A stretch of 14,331 nt of DNA from Thermoprotei archaeon (GTDB lineage: Archaea; Thermoproteota; Thermoprotei_A; Sulfolobales; Fervidicoccaceae): assembly GCA_022759165.1 (NCBI GenBank), contig JAEMPT010000023.1:1-14331 (forward strand), in the 5' to 3' direction. Position 1 is the stretch's first letter. Every line of letters starts with the position of its first letter. Positions 6,816-12,867 of this stretch are shown in pieces. The translations under genes and the position numbers were made by a program. The notes under the pieces are model-generated. The model was given only the letters and a program-made list of their open reading frames with translations. It searched no databases and was not told the DNA's origin.

Positions 6816-7175
6816 TTAATCCTTTTCCCTAATTCTTATGTTATAGTCTTTCCTAGACTTAGAATAGATGTCTTGAAGTATTTCCCTTAGCTGCTCATCA
6901 GTTATAGGCTCCGCTATCCTTCCACTCTGCGCAAGCATTATCAGTTGTTCTTCGATGAGCTGCGCTATCTCTGGCCTAACCAACTTTACGTTGTTTAACC
7001 TATCTCTCGCTTCTGGCGTTAAAATCCTTCTCAATATTTCTTGCTTCTGCGCTTCAAGTTCCGCCCTTCTCTTTCTTTCCTCCTCTGATGCCATCCTTCT
7101 CTGCAGTTCCAACAACTTTCTTCTTTGAATTTCAGCCAGCTCGTCGTCATATATGTCTTCTCCCAACTTCTCCAC
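6816..7175 (-). CDS. DNA-binding protein of the PDCD5/TFAR19 family
   Basis: This 119-aa protein has the PDCD5 layout: an acidic N-terminus followed by a long charged helix (residues about 10-50, LAEIQRRKLLELQRRMASEE), then the three-helix core with ILTPEARDRLNNVKLVRPEIAQLIEEQLIMLAQSGRI split over two helices, and ITDEQLREIL. Archaeal members bind DNA non-specifically; their role is not settled. The gene sits in the S19e-PDCD5-L39e-L31e string found in many archaea. The listed start is GTG 7175. A TTG at 7166 is better spaced from AGGTGG and would give 116 aa, so the first three residues are uncertain. Confidence 0.93.
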   Translation of the reverse strand: MEKLGEDIYDDELAEIQRRKLLELQRRMASEEERKRRAELEAQKQEILRRILTPEARDRLNNVKLVRPEIAQLIEEQLIMLAQSGRIAEPITDEQLREILQDIYSKSRKDYNIRIREKD

Positions 7176-7219
7176 CTGTTAATGAATTCGTTTTATAAGG
7201 CTATTAAAGTTGAATTTTC

Positions 7220-7687
7220 TTATTCCAAATACCTCTTCAGCTCTGGGTTCTCTTCAGCATGTTTCTTGAAAATTTCCTTGCTTACTTTGTCTAACATTGA
7301 TATGGCCAACGGAGTTAACTGTCTTCCTGAACCGGGAACCCGAGTAACCAAGCCAGCGGACTCTAATTGCTTCAAAATGTTCCTAATAATTGCCCTAGAT
7401 GCTCTTCTGAAGTGGGGTGGGCTGCTCCCGAACCTCTTCTTCCCCCCATATATTACGCTGAAAGTGGATATTCCTACTGGACCACCTGCCTTATAGAGCT
7501 TTCTTAGTACTGAAGCTGCTCTTATGTACCACCAGTCATCTTGAACTGGAGGGTATTGCTTATGAATACCTGTCTTCACGAACCTTGCCCACTCTGGAGG
7601 CCTTACCTTTTCTCCATACTGTTCTTTCAGTATTACAGCTAGCTTATTTATCAGCTCATCAGCTGGAACTTGTAAAGCTGTAGTCAT
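7220..7687 (-). CDS. rps19e: Small ribosomal subunit protein S19e (eS19)
   Basis: This 155-aa protein fits eS19 throughout: VPADELINKLAVILKE, PPEWARFVKTGIHKQYPP, WWYIRAASVLRKLY, GPVGISTFSVIYGG, SPPHFRRASRAIIRNIL and RQLTPLAISMLDKVSKEI. It is a winged-helix protein of the small-subunit head. The ATG at 7687 follows GGGTGA with six bases between, and a TATA-like box lies about 75 nt upstream. It heads the unit S19e-PDCD5-L39e-L31e, with a 44-nt gap to PDCD5. Confidence 0.97.
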   Translation of the reverse strand: MTTALQVPADELINKLAVILKEQYGEKVRPPEWARFVKTGIHKQYPPVQDDWWYIRAASVLRKLYKAGGPVGISTFSVIYGGKKRFGSSPPHFRRASRAIIRNILKQLESAGLVTRVPGSGRQLTPLAISMLDKVSKEIFKKHAEENPELKRYLE

Positions 7688-7760
7688 CGATTTTCACCCA
7701 ATCCTTTCCATCGAATTTAGTCGTTATATTATTCGTAGACAAGAAAACTTTCTGTTGAAG

Positions 7761-7774
7761 GTTTTTATAATTAA
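7761..7774 (-). promoter_or_regulatory. TATA-like box before S19e
   Basis: The minus strand reads TTAATTATAAAAAC, preceded by the purine-rich GAGGAGGA that could act as BRE. A start about 25 nt downstream gives a leader of roughly 50-55 nt before the S19e ATG. It lies 16 nt after the upp stop, so S19e does not depend on upp transcription. Confidence 0.5.
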
Positions 7775-7789
7775 TCCTCCTCGATTTCT

Positions 7790-8464
7790 TTATTCACCGA
7801 AGGCTCTATCCCCCGCGTCCCCTAGTCCTGGCACAATGTAGCCTCTGTCATTAAGCTCAGGGTCAACATCAATTGTATATACTGAGGCCTCTGGATATGC
7901 TTCCAAAAACCTCTTAATGGCGAGCTCCGTCGATATAACGTTGGCTAGTATGACCCTCTTTGGCTTGGCCCCTCTCTTAAGTAGCTCGCTCATAACAGAA
8001 ATAGCTGTTGAACCAGTCGCGAACATAGGATCCGCTATTATTAAGTTATCGTCTGAATTTATTTTGGGGAACTTCACATACTTTATCTCAATATTGAACC
8101 ACTTATCCGTACTCATGCCTAATTCTTCTACTCTCCTGGCGCTCACAACTCCCTGTCTAGCCCCTGGTATTATCTTTATCATCCCCTCTACGAGTGGCAT
8201 TGAAGCCCTTAGAACCTGAACTATAACTACCTTATCCATATCAGGGATCCTCACGCCAATCGCTTTGACACCTAAAGGTGTTTCCACAGATGTAGTTTCC
8301 ACTGGAAAGTCTTCCACTATCTTATATGCTAAGAATATCCCCAGCCTGACTAGGCCCCTTCTGAATTCTATCTGTTTAGTATTCCTATCCCTTAGGTTTG
8401 TGAGAATTGCCTTTGCGAGTGGGTGCGTTACGAACTTTACTCTTTTATCCGACCAGATATCCAT
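7790..8464 (-). CDS. upp: Uracil phosphoribosyltransferase
   Basis: This 224-aa enzyme converts uracil and PRPP to UMP in pyrimidine salvage in the cytoplasm. The signature parts are all present: LRASMPLVEGM (residues 85-95), the PRPP-binding loop LIIADPMFATGST (141-153, with Asp145), and the uracil-binding C-terminus PGLGDAGDRAFG (212-223). Length is normal for archaeal Upp. Archaeal enzymes are often allosterically activated by GTP and inhibited by CTP, which cannot be seen here. The ATG at 8464 follows AAAGGTG with five bases between. It stands as a single gene between S15 and S19e, with TATA-like sequences on both sides, so it appears to be its own transcription unit inside a run of ribosomal protein genes. 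Confidence 0.97.
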   Translation of the reverse strand: MDIWSDKRVKFVTHPLAKAILTNLRDRNTKQIEFRRGLVRLGIFLAYKIVEDFPVETTSVETPLGVKAIGVRIPDMDKVVIVQVLRASMPLVEGMIKIIPGARQGVVSARRVEELGMSTDKWFNIEIKYVKFPKINSDDNLIIADPMFATGSTAISVMSELLKRGAKPKRVILANVISTELAIKRFLEAYPEASVYTIDVDPELNDRGYIVPGLGDAGDRAFGE

Positions 8465-8494
8465 ACGAACACCTTTGATCTTTTAAAAAAAGGG

Positions 8495-8505
8495 TATTAA
8501 AAGAA
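8495..8505 (-). promoter_or_regulatory. TATA-like box before upp
   Basis: The minus strand reads CTTTTAATACC. A start about 25 nt downstream (near 8475) would leave a leader of about 10 nt that includes GGTG. A second A/T tract at 8480-8490 makes the exact position uncertain. Confidence 0.35.
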
Positions 8506-8559
8506 TTGTGCAGTATGTTGACCTTTTTTACTGCGTTAAAAGACTAGGCTTTCAGTTGT

Positions 8560-8581
8560 AAAAACTAACGAAATTTAAAAA
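8560..8581 (-). terminator. Paired T-runs after S15 (candidate terminator)
   Basis: Two T5 runs on the minus strand (8577-8581 and 8560-8564) lie within 22 nt after the S15 stop. Archaeal RNA polymerase terminates at oligo-T tracts without a hairpin. The runs are short, so this is a modest candidate. Confidence 0.35.
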
Positions 8582-9040
8582 TCACGCACTCTGGGAAACC
8601 ATGAGCCTAGCTGCCTCTGGGTCATAGTCCCAGTTCCGTGGAAGGACACCTCTGCTCTTGTAATACCTAGCAAGTCTCCTAATTTTCGACTCAACTTCCT
8701 GAAGTCCCTTTTTCACGTTCTCGTCTTTAGGATGTTCAGAAAGATGTCTCCTTATGTTAACCGCCTTTCTCATTAGATTGTATAGGTCTTCAGGTATTGG
8801 AGGGAGAAGGTTCTTCTCTCTCAGTATCTGTGTTACTTTTTTATTCGTTACAGATTTAACTAACGGGATACCGTATTGATCCCTTAGAATTATGCCTATC
8901 ATTGATGGCGGATACCCCTTCCTAGCTAACTCCGCAACCAGCTCTTCCACTTCCTCTGGTTCTAAGCGAAGCCACTTAGGAACTCCTACACGCACTGGAC
9001 GAGTGCTATGAGATTTCCCCTTTTCCCTTGATTTGTTCAT
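8582..9040 (-). CDS. rps15: Small ribosomal subunit protein S15 (uS15, archaeal type)
   Basis: This protein carries the archaeal/eukaryal N-terminal extension before the uS15 core: KSHSTRPVRVGVPKWLRL, VAELARKGYPPSMIGIILRDQYGIP, then LMRKAVNIRRHLSEHPKD and RRLARYYKSRGVLPRNWDYDP. It binds the central domain of 16S rRNA. I chose the ATG at 9040 (152 aa). An in-frame TTG at 9061 would add seven residues, and GGAAAGGG just upstream of 9040 can serve as the ribosome binding site. A TATA-like box about 70 nt upstream and T-runs at both ends suggest a single-gene transcript. Its usual archaeal neighbours are not adjacent here. Confidence 0.96.
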   Translation of the reverse strand: MNKSREKGKSHSTRPVRVGVPKWLRLEPEEVEELVAELARKGYPPSMIGIILRDQYGIPLVKSVTNKKVTQILREKNLLPPIPEDLYNLMRKAVNIRRHLSEHPKDENVKKGLQEVESKIRRLARYYKSRGVLPRNWDYDPEAARLMVSQSA

Positions 9041-9090
9041 TCCTGCATCAGCCCTTTCCAAATAACAGCGACATTTTTTGTTTAATTTTG

Positions 9091-9116
9091 ATTATAAGGA
9101 TTGGGTTTTTATATCT
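9091..9116 (-). promoter_or_regulatory. Two TATA-like boxes before S15
   Basis: The minus strand reads AGATATAAAAACCC at about 9103-9116 and CCTTATAATC at about 9091-9100. Starts 25 nt downstream of each would give leaders of about 45 or 30 nt to the S15 ATG at 9040. The distal box, followed by A5, is the better match to the archaeal consensus. Confidence 0.5.
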
Positions 9117-9160
9117 AACTTTTAAGTTCCATGATTATCGCAACTAATCCTTATTCGTCT

Positions 9161-9166
9161 AAAAAA
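9161..9166 (-). terminator. T6 run after ndk (candidate terminator)
   Basis: On the minus strand, TTTTTT begins ten bases after the ndk stop and precedes the S15 promoter region. It is a plausible oligo-T terminator for the L7Ae-S28e-L24e-ndk unit. No hairpin is needed in archaea. Confidence 0.4.
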
Positions 9167-9175
9167 GGGAAATGG

Positions 9176-9598
9176 TTAATGAGCTAGTTCTAAGGGGGAG
9201 AAGAATATCTTATGTTCCCTTTCAAAGCTTTCTTTTGAATCAGAGGCATGGACGACGTTTTCCTGTATGTCAAGCGCAAAGTCTCCCCTTATAGTTCCTG
9301 GTGCAGCTTTTCTAGCGTCTGTAGATCCTATCATTAGCCTCACGACGTCGATGGCTGAATCTCCTTCTAGAACCATAACTATTACTGGACCCCTTGTCGC
9401 AAAATTCACTAAATCCTTAAAGAATGGCTTCTCTCTGTGGGGAGAGTAGAGTTCCTCAGCCTGTTGCCTGCTCATATTTACCATTTTCATTGCCACTATC
9501 CGAAGCCCCTTTCTTTCGAACCTCGATACGATCTCTCCAACCAACTTCCTTTCGACAGCATCTGGCTTTATCATGACGAACGTTCTTTCAGTAGCCAC
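9176..9598 (-). CDS. ndk: Nucleoside diphosphate kinase
   Basis: This 140-aa enzyme moves the gamma phosphate between nucleoside triphosphates and diphosphates through a phosphohistidine. The active-site motif NVVHASDS carries His117; ERTFVMIKPDAVERKLVGEI (4-23), GSTDARKAAPGTIRGDFA and the tail are all typical, and the length is exactly that of the family. I chose GTG at 9598 because AAGGTGAT (9603-9610) sits four bases before it and the protein then begins VATERTF, as in the family. The longer frame from 9640 would add 14 residues and overlap L24e by 37 nt. It is the last gene of the L7Ae-S28e-L24e-ndk string. In many archaea infB follows; here it does not. Confidence 0.96.
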   Translation of the reverse strand: MATERTFVMIKPDAVERKLVGEIVSRFERKGLRIVAMKMVNMSRQQAEELYSPHREKPFFKDLVNFATRGPVIVMVLEGDSAIDVVRLMIGSTDARKAAPGTIRGDFALDIQENVVHASDSKESFEREHKIFFSPLELAH

Positions 9599-9602
9599 AA
9601 AT

Positions 9603-9610
9603 ATCACCTT
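9603..9610 (-). promoter_or_regulatory. Ribosome binding site deciding the ndk start
   Basis: AAGGTGAT on the minus strand is a strong match to the archaeal anti-Shine-Dalgarno end of 16S rRNA and includes the TGA stop of L24e. It lies four bases before the GTG at 9598. It therefore couples ndk translation to L24e and rules in the short ndk form. Confidence 0.7.
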
Positions 9611-9795
9611 GAGTGTGAAGATGATGCTTTTGCAGTCCATTTTAGCTTCTCTGGCTTCCTCTTCAACACCATCATGTTTTTATAGCATTTTCTGCTGCAG
9701 AACCACATCACGCTTCCATCCAACCTGACGAACATCAGACCAGTTCCAGGAAGGATCTCCTTTCCGCAAAACGAACAAGTGATCAGCTTCGGCAT
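9604..9795 (-). CDS. rpl24e: Large ribosomal subunit protein L24e (eL24)
   Basis: This 63-aa zinc-ribbon protein has the four metal ligands Cys7-x2-Cys10 and Cys33-x3-Cys37, the flanking TCSFCGKEILPGTGLMFV and the following WFCSRKCYKNMM, which define eL24. It sits at the subunit interface of the large subunit. The ATG at 9795 follows GAGGTTGAG. S28e ends 15 nt upstream, and the stop codon lies inside the ndk ribosome binding site. Length is standard for archaea. Confidence 0.97.
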   Translation of the reverse strand: MPKLITCSFCGKEILPGTGLMFVRLDGSVMWFCSRKCYKNMMVLKRKPEKLKWTAKASSSHSR

Positions 9796-9810
9796 GCTAT
9801 CTCAACCTCA

Positions 9811-10050
9811 TTATCTTCCTGATAGCCTTCTGGCTTCTCTCTCGGTTTCCCTCAATATCAGTATATCCCCTATCCTCACAGGACCTTTCACGTTCCTCGT
9901 CAAAATCCTACCTTTGTCTCTACCTTCTAAAACCCTTACTCTAACCTGTATGATTTCTCCTGTGACGCCCGTCCGCCCTATGATTTGTATAACTTCGGCA
10001 GGATAACCGAATTCCTCCACTACTGCAGATCTCTCTTCCTTTAAGCTCAT
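9811..10050 (-). CDS. rps28e: Small ribosomal subunit protein S28e (eS28)
   Basis: This 79-aa protein has the eS28 OB-fold pattern: GYPAEVIQIIGRTGVTGE, IQVRVRVLEGRDKGR, ILTRNVKGPVRIGDILIL, and the C-terminal LRETEREARRL, which is close to invariant in the family. It binds the small-subunit head near the mRNA exit. The ATG at 10050 has GAGAGGTTA upstream. It is the second gene of the L7Ae-S28e-L24e-ndk string. The 88-nt gap to L7Ae holds an imperfect stem and no strong promoter. Confidence 0.97.
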   Translation of the reverse strand: MSLKEERSAVVEEFGYPAEVIQIIGRTGVTGEIIQVRVRVLEGRDKGRILTRNVKGPVRIGDILILRETEREARRLSGR

Positions 10051-10105
10051 CTCTAGTTAACCTCTCGTATAGCTATTTTATCTTCCTTTAAACTTAAGAT
10101 TTTAA

Positions 10106-10130
10106 GCTTTGCTGAAAAAATTAGCGAAGC
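10106..10130 (-). repeat. Imperfect inverted repeat after L7Ae
   Basis: The minus strand GCTTCGCTAA-TTTTTT-CAGCAAAGC can fold into a 7-bp stem with one C-A mismatch and a U-rich loop, starting eight bases after the L7Ae stop. It could attenuate or mark the 3' end of an L7Ae-rich transcript, or be a processing site. The stem is imperfect, so this is a weak candidate. Confidence 0.25.
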
Positions 10131-10138
10131 AAACGGTT

Positions 10139-10522
10139 TCAACTTGATTTCGATTTTACATCGTTTACTTTAGCTACCAGGTCGTTTAGGTCCTGCTTTG
10201 CCTCGCCAGGCTCCACTATAGCAACAGCGGCCGACTGAACCTCTATACCGGCAGCCTCTCCTAGCCTCTTTTTGCTCGGCACATAAGTGTATGGTATTTT
10301 CTTTTCCTCGCAAAGTAGAGGTAGATGAGCTACGACCTCAGGAGGATCTACGTCCTCAGCTATGACAACGAGCTTTGCTACTCCCCTTTCCACAGCTTTT
10401 GTCGTCTCATTTGTACCCTTCTTTAGCTTCCCTCCCGTTGACCTCGCTTTTTCTATTAATTTATATGTCTGTTCCGCCAGTTCGGCGGGAACTTGGAATT
10501 TTACATAGAATTGTTTTGACAT
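10139..10522 (-). CDS. rpl7ae: Large ribosomal subunit protein L7Ae (eL8), K-turn binding protein
   Basis: This 127-aa protein has the L7Ae signatures GKLKKGTNETTKAVERG (31-47), where the NETTK loop contacts the sheared G-A pairs of K-turns, and LVVIAEDVDPPEVVAHLPLLCEE. In archaea it acts in the ribosome, in C/D and H/ACA guide RNPs, and as an RNase P subunit, so it links to Pop5 and Rpp30 in this window. The ATG at 10522 follows GAGGATG. L7Ae is known in some archaea to bind K-turns in mRNA leaders, including its own. The leader here has a nested stem (10548-10576), but I see no canonical K-turn in it. Confidence 0.97.
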   Translation of the reverse strand: MSKQFYVKFQVPAELAEQTYKLIEKARSTGGKLKKGTNETTKAVERGVAKLVVIAEDVDPPEVVAHLPLLCEEKKIPYTYVPSKKRLGEAAGIEVQSAAVAIVEPGEAKQDLNDLVAKVNDVKSKSS

Positions 10523-10547
10523 GGTCTATTCATCCTCTCCCTCTCAT

Positions 10548-10576
10548 GTCGTTCGAGGGGTTGTTTCATCCCCGAC
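10548..10576 (-). promoter_or_regulatory. Nested stem in the L7Ae leader
   Basis: On the minus strand, GTCG pairs with CGAC across 29 nt, and inside it GGG pairs with CCC around an AUGAAACAA-type loop. The 3' side carries a UCGAA bulge with nothing opposite. The position, 26-54 nt before the L7Ae ATG, would be in the leader if transcription starts from the TAATAAAC box. An autoregulatory role is speculative, because the tandem G-A pairs of a K-turn are absent. Confidence 0.3.
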
Positions 10577-10579
10577 AGC

Positions 10580-10604
10580 ATATATGAATTGGGGGTTTAT
10601 TAGT
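10580..10604 (-). promoter_or_regulatory. TATA-like elements before L7Ae
   Basis: The minus strand has CTAATAAACC at about 10596-10604 and CATATATG at about 10580-10586. The first would give a leader of about 50 nt that includes the nested stem; the second would give about 35 nt and cut the stem. Which is used cannot be decided from sequence. Confidence 0.35.
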
Positions 10605-10645
10605 TTAGCCATTTTTTGAGATCAGCCAACCTCAATTTTCTCGCT

Positions 10646-12394
10646 TCATTCATGTGAGAATACTAACGATGCAAATGGGATAGCGGATTTTAGAACAGCG
10701 AATCCTACTCTTATAAGTTGTACGCTCTTCCCTAACAGATCCTGCAACTTTCCGCCATCCTCTATGTATCCGCCTTTTATAACAATGGATTCACCCAATG
10801 GAACGGAAAGAATAGCTATCTTGCTTCCGTCTTTCTTGAGCCATTGCACTATGCTTAACCCCTTTTCTCTCGCATATTGGAGATCTCTTGAAAGTAGCCG
10901 AAACTTTCCTCCTTCAATTATGTAGTTACCCAACTCCATTAGCCTCACTTCTCCTCCTTTCTCCGACAACGCTTGTTCGTAGTCGGCCCTCGATATCATA
11001 ACTCTGTCGCCTGTGCATACATTGAACTGCCTACTCCCTAGCTCAGTTTTTTCCGGATGATAAGGGATCTTAGCTTCTAGGCAAACTCCATTTCCATTGT
11101 CCACGACAAGTTCCACGGGATCTTCGACGAATATAAGCCTAGGAGATGTTGGATCGATTATTTTTCTGTTTTCTGCGGCTAGGTTCGTAAAGCTTATGCT
11201 TGCATCAGTTTGCTTAGCTCCGACAGTGAGTATCACGTTTCTTATAGCTTCAGCAGTAATGCCCCTTTCCCGAAGCCCCATGATAGTCCCAAACCTAGGA
11301 TCGTTTGGACCAGAATAAGCGCCTGCGCTTTCCTTCAATATCTTCTTGATCTGCGATTTGCTCATTATGAATTCCTCTAGCCTCAACCTTCCTAAATGTA
11401 TCGCTACAGGCTGCCTCCAACCCATATGCTCGTAGAGGTGCTTCTGCTTCATCGTGTTCTGAAGGTGCTCCTTTCCCCTAATTATGTGAGTGATCCCCAT
11501 TAAATGGTCGTCAACCGCGCTAGCAAAGTTGTAAGTCGGCCATACTATGAATTTAGACCCGACCATTGGATGCGGATATTTATCCGTATCGATTATCCTG
11601 AATGCCACCCAGTCCACAAGGCTTTTGTCGGTATAGCCTAAATCAGTCTTTACCCTCAGAACGGCCTCTCCTTCGCCATAGTGACCTTCTAGCATCTTTT
11701 CGAACAAATCAAGATTATACTCAGGAAGCTTGTTCCTGTTAGGGTGTATCTCCCCTCTGCTGAGCATTTCCTCGTAGTTTTCCTTAGTTGTATCGTCGAC
11801 GAAGGCCCCACCATTCAGGATTAAATCCTTCGCTATCTTGTAGTAGATCGGTAGGCGAAGGCTTTGGATGTATTCCTCATCCCATTTTATCCCTAACCAG
11901 GTGAGGTCCTCTCTTATTTGGTTGTAAGCATCTACGATAGGCGTTTTGATTCTGGGATCTGTGTCCTCGAACCTAAGTATGAACCTTCCTTTATAAATCC
12001 TGGCATACTCATGGCTCAATATCGCAGGCCTAGCATTACCCAAATGTATGACGAAGTCGGGGTTAGGGGCAAATCTCGTCGTGACCCCTTCAAATCTCTC
12101 TACATCAGGAAGTGGGGGAAGCTTTTTTTCCTCTTCTCTTCTCTCCTGCTCAATCTTAGATTCGGGGAATTCTGTCCTAAGCATTTCCTCCTGCTGCTGC
12201 TTGGTCATCGAATTGACTTTATTTATAACCTCTGCTACTATGCCGGTGATTTCCTTAGCCCTCGCTTTTAAATCCGGCCTCTCGCCAAGGACTTTTGAAA
12301 TGACGGCTCCTGGCTGGGCCTTTCCTCCATGCCTAAGAGCATTTATGAGAGCATGTTTAAGCACTATTCTCTCCAAATCGCTCCTTTCGCTCAT
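10646..12394 (-). CDS. gltX: Glutamyl-tRNA synthetase (archaeal type)
   Basis: This 582-aa class I synthetase charges tRNA-Glu. In archaea that usually lack GlnRS it may supply Glu-tRNA to GatDE, which is not seen in this window. The archaeal N-terminal helical domain (LERIVLKHALINALRHGG) is followed by the catalytic domain with TTRFAPNP and the HIGH-equivalent HLGN (117-120), then the KMSKS-equivalent IMSKS (343-347), and a C-terminal beta-barrel anticodon domain from about 400. The start is ATG 12394; an in-frame codon at 12466 would add 24 residues with no family match. The start overlaps the end of the unrecognised gene upstream by 38 nt, indicating coupled translation. The stop is followed by the L7Ae promoter region. 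Confidence 0.97.
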   Translation of the reverse strand: MSERSDLERIVLKHALINALRHGGKAQPGAVISKVLGERPDLKARAKEITGIVAEVINKVNSMTKQQQEEMLRTEFPESKIEQERREEEKKLPPLPDVERFEGVTTRFAPNPDFVIHLGNARPAILSHEYARIYKGRFILRFEDTDPRIKTPIVDAYNQIREDLTWLGIKWDEEYIQSLRLPIYYKIAKDLILNGGAFVDDTTKENYEEMLSRGEIHPNRNKLPEYNLDLFEKMLEGHYGEGEAVLRVKTDLGYTDKSLVDWVAFRIIDTDKYPHPMVGSKFIVWPTYNFASAVDDHLMGITHIIRGKEHLQNTMKQKHLYEHMGWRQPVAIHLGRLRLEEFIMSKSQIKKILKESAGAYSGPNDPRFGTIMGLRERGITAEAIRNVILTVGAKQTDASISFTNLAAENRKIIDPTSPRLIFVEDPVELVVDNGNGVCLEAKIPYHPEKTELGSRQFNVCTGDRVMISRADYEQALSEKGGEVRLMELGNYIIEGGKFRLLSRDLQYAREKGLSIVQWLKKDGSKIAILSVPLGESIVIKGGYIEDGGKLQDLLGKSVQLIRVGFAVLKSAIPFASLVFSHE

Positions 12395-12866
12395 GCTTCC
12401 GCAACACCCTTGCCTGCCCACTAGTATCAATGTATAGAACGTATTTTTCGGTCTTGGATAATACATCTTGCTGTATTAAGAATAATAACCCTTCTAGCGG
12501 GGACTTCACCTTTCTAAGCGTTCCTTTTCTGGATAAAGCTTCAGCTACAACCTCCCACTTTTTGATAATTGATCCTTCTTTAACTTCGATTTTCACCTTG
12601 CCATACTCAATGGTGAAGAATTTGAAATTACTTCCTTTCCCCAAAAAAATGCACTTATCATCCACCATAACTACAAAGCCTTTATCTGTAGTTGCTGATG
12701 AGTTCGTTACGTCAAAATTGAATGCGATGCTTGGTAAAGCATCGCAAGCAACTTCCCTGAAGGTCCCCCCACTCGCACCTAAATAACATTCGTCCCCCTC
12801 GACGAGCAAGGAGGTACCAATGCATTTTTCCGTGCAATATTCCTCTATAAAGCACCTCGTTCCCAA
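12357..12866 (-). CDS. Unrecognised 169-aa protein between idsA and gltX
   Basis: I do not recognise the family. The gene is well supported. Its TTG start has GAGGAG eight bases upstream, it lies one base after the idsA stop, and it overlaps gltX by 38 nt in a different frame. The predicted protein has six cysteines, all in the first 72 residues (5, 11, 15, 27, 41, 72). Residues about 60-105 alternate hydrophobic and polar (FVVMVDDKCIFLG, FFTIEYGKVKIEV), suggesting a beta sandwich or barrel. A helical stretch follows (about 114-135), and the last 20 residues are basic. It has no membrane segment and no signal peptide. A metal-binding or nucleic-acid-binding role is conceivable, but nothing in the sequence establishes it. 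Confidence 0.8.
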   Translation of the reverse strand: MGTRCFIEEYCTEKCIGTSLLVEGDECYLGASGGTFREVACDALPSIAFNFDVTNSSATTDKGFVVMVDDKCIFLGKGSNFKFFTIEYGKVKIEVKEGSIIKKWEVVAEALSRKGTLRKVKSPLEGLLFLIQQDVLSKTEKYVLYIDTSGQARVLRKHERKERFGENSA

Positions 12867-12867
12867 A

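Noticed and set aside
7125..7496. Open plus-strand frame of 123 codons opposite PDCD5 and S19e.
   Set aside because: It is the antisense of two clear conserved genes and has no plausible start signal.
9037..9048. A three-codon frame (ATGCAGGAATGA) overlapping the S15 start on the minus strand, like a tiny regulatory uORF.
   Set aside because: So short a frame arises easily by chance, it has no ribosome binding site of its own distinct from that of S15, and no comparison is available.
9176..9640. Longer ndk form starting inside L24e.
   Set aside because: The added residues do not match the family, and the AAGGTGAT site is placed for the GTG at 9598.
10551..10560. GTTCGAGGGG on the plus strand, reminiscent of a tRNA T-arm.
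   Set aside because: No acceptor stem, D-arm or anticodon arm can be built around it.
10548..10576. A canonical K-turn for L7Ae autoregulation in its leader.
   Set aside because: The bulge side offers GA, but the opposite strand reads GG, so the tandem sheared G-A pairs are missing. It is kept only as a structured leader.
12048..12437. Open plus-strand frame of 129 codons opposite gltX.
   Set aside because: Serine-, leucine- and proline-rich composition typical of the antisense of a charged protein; gltX is unmistakable on the other strand.
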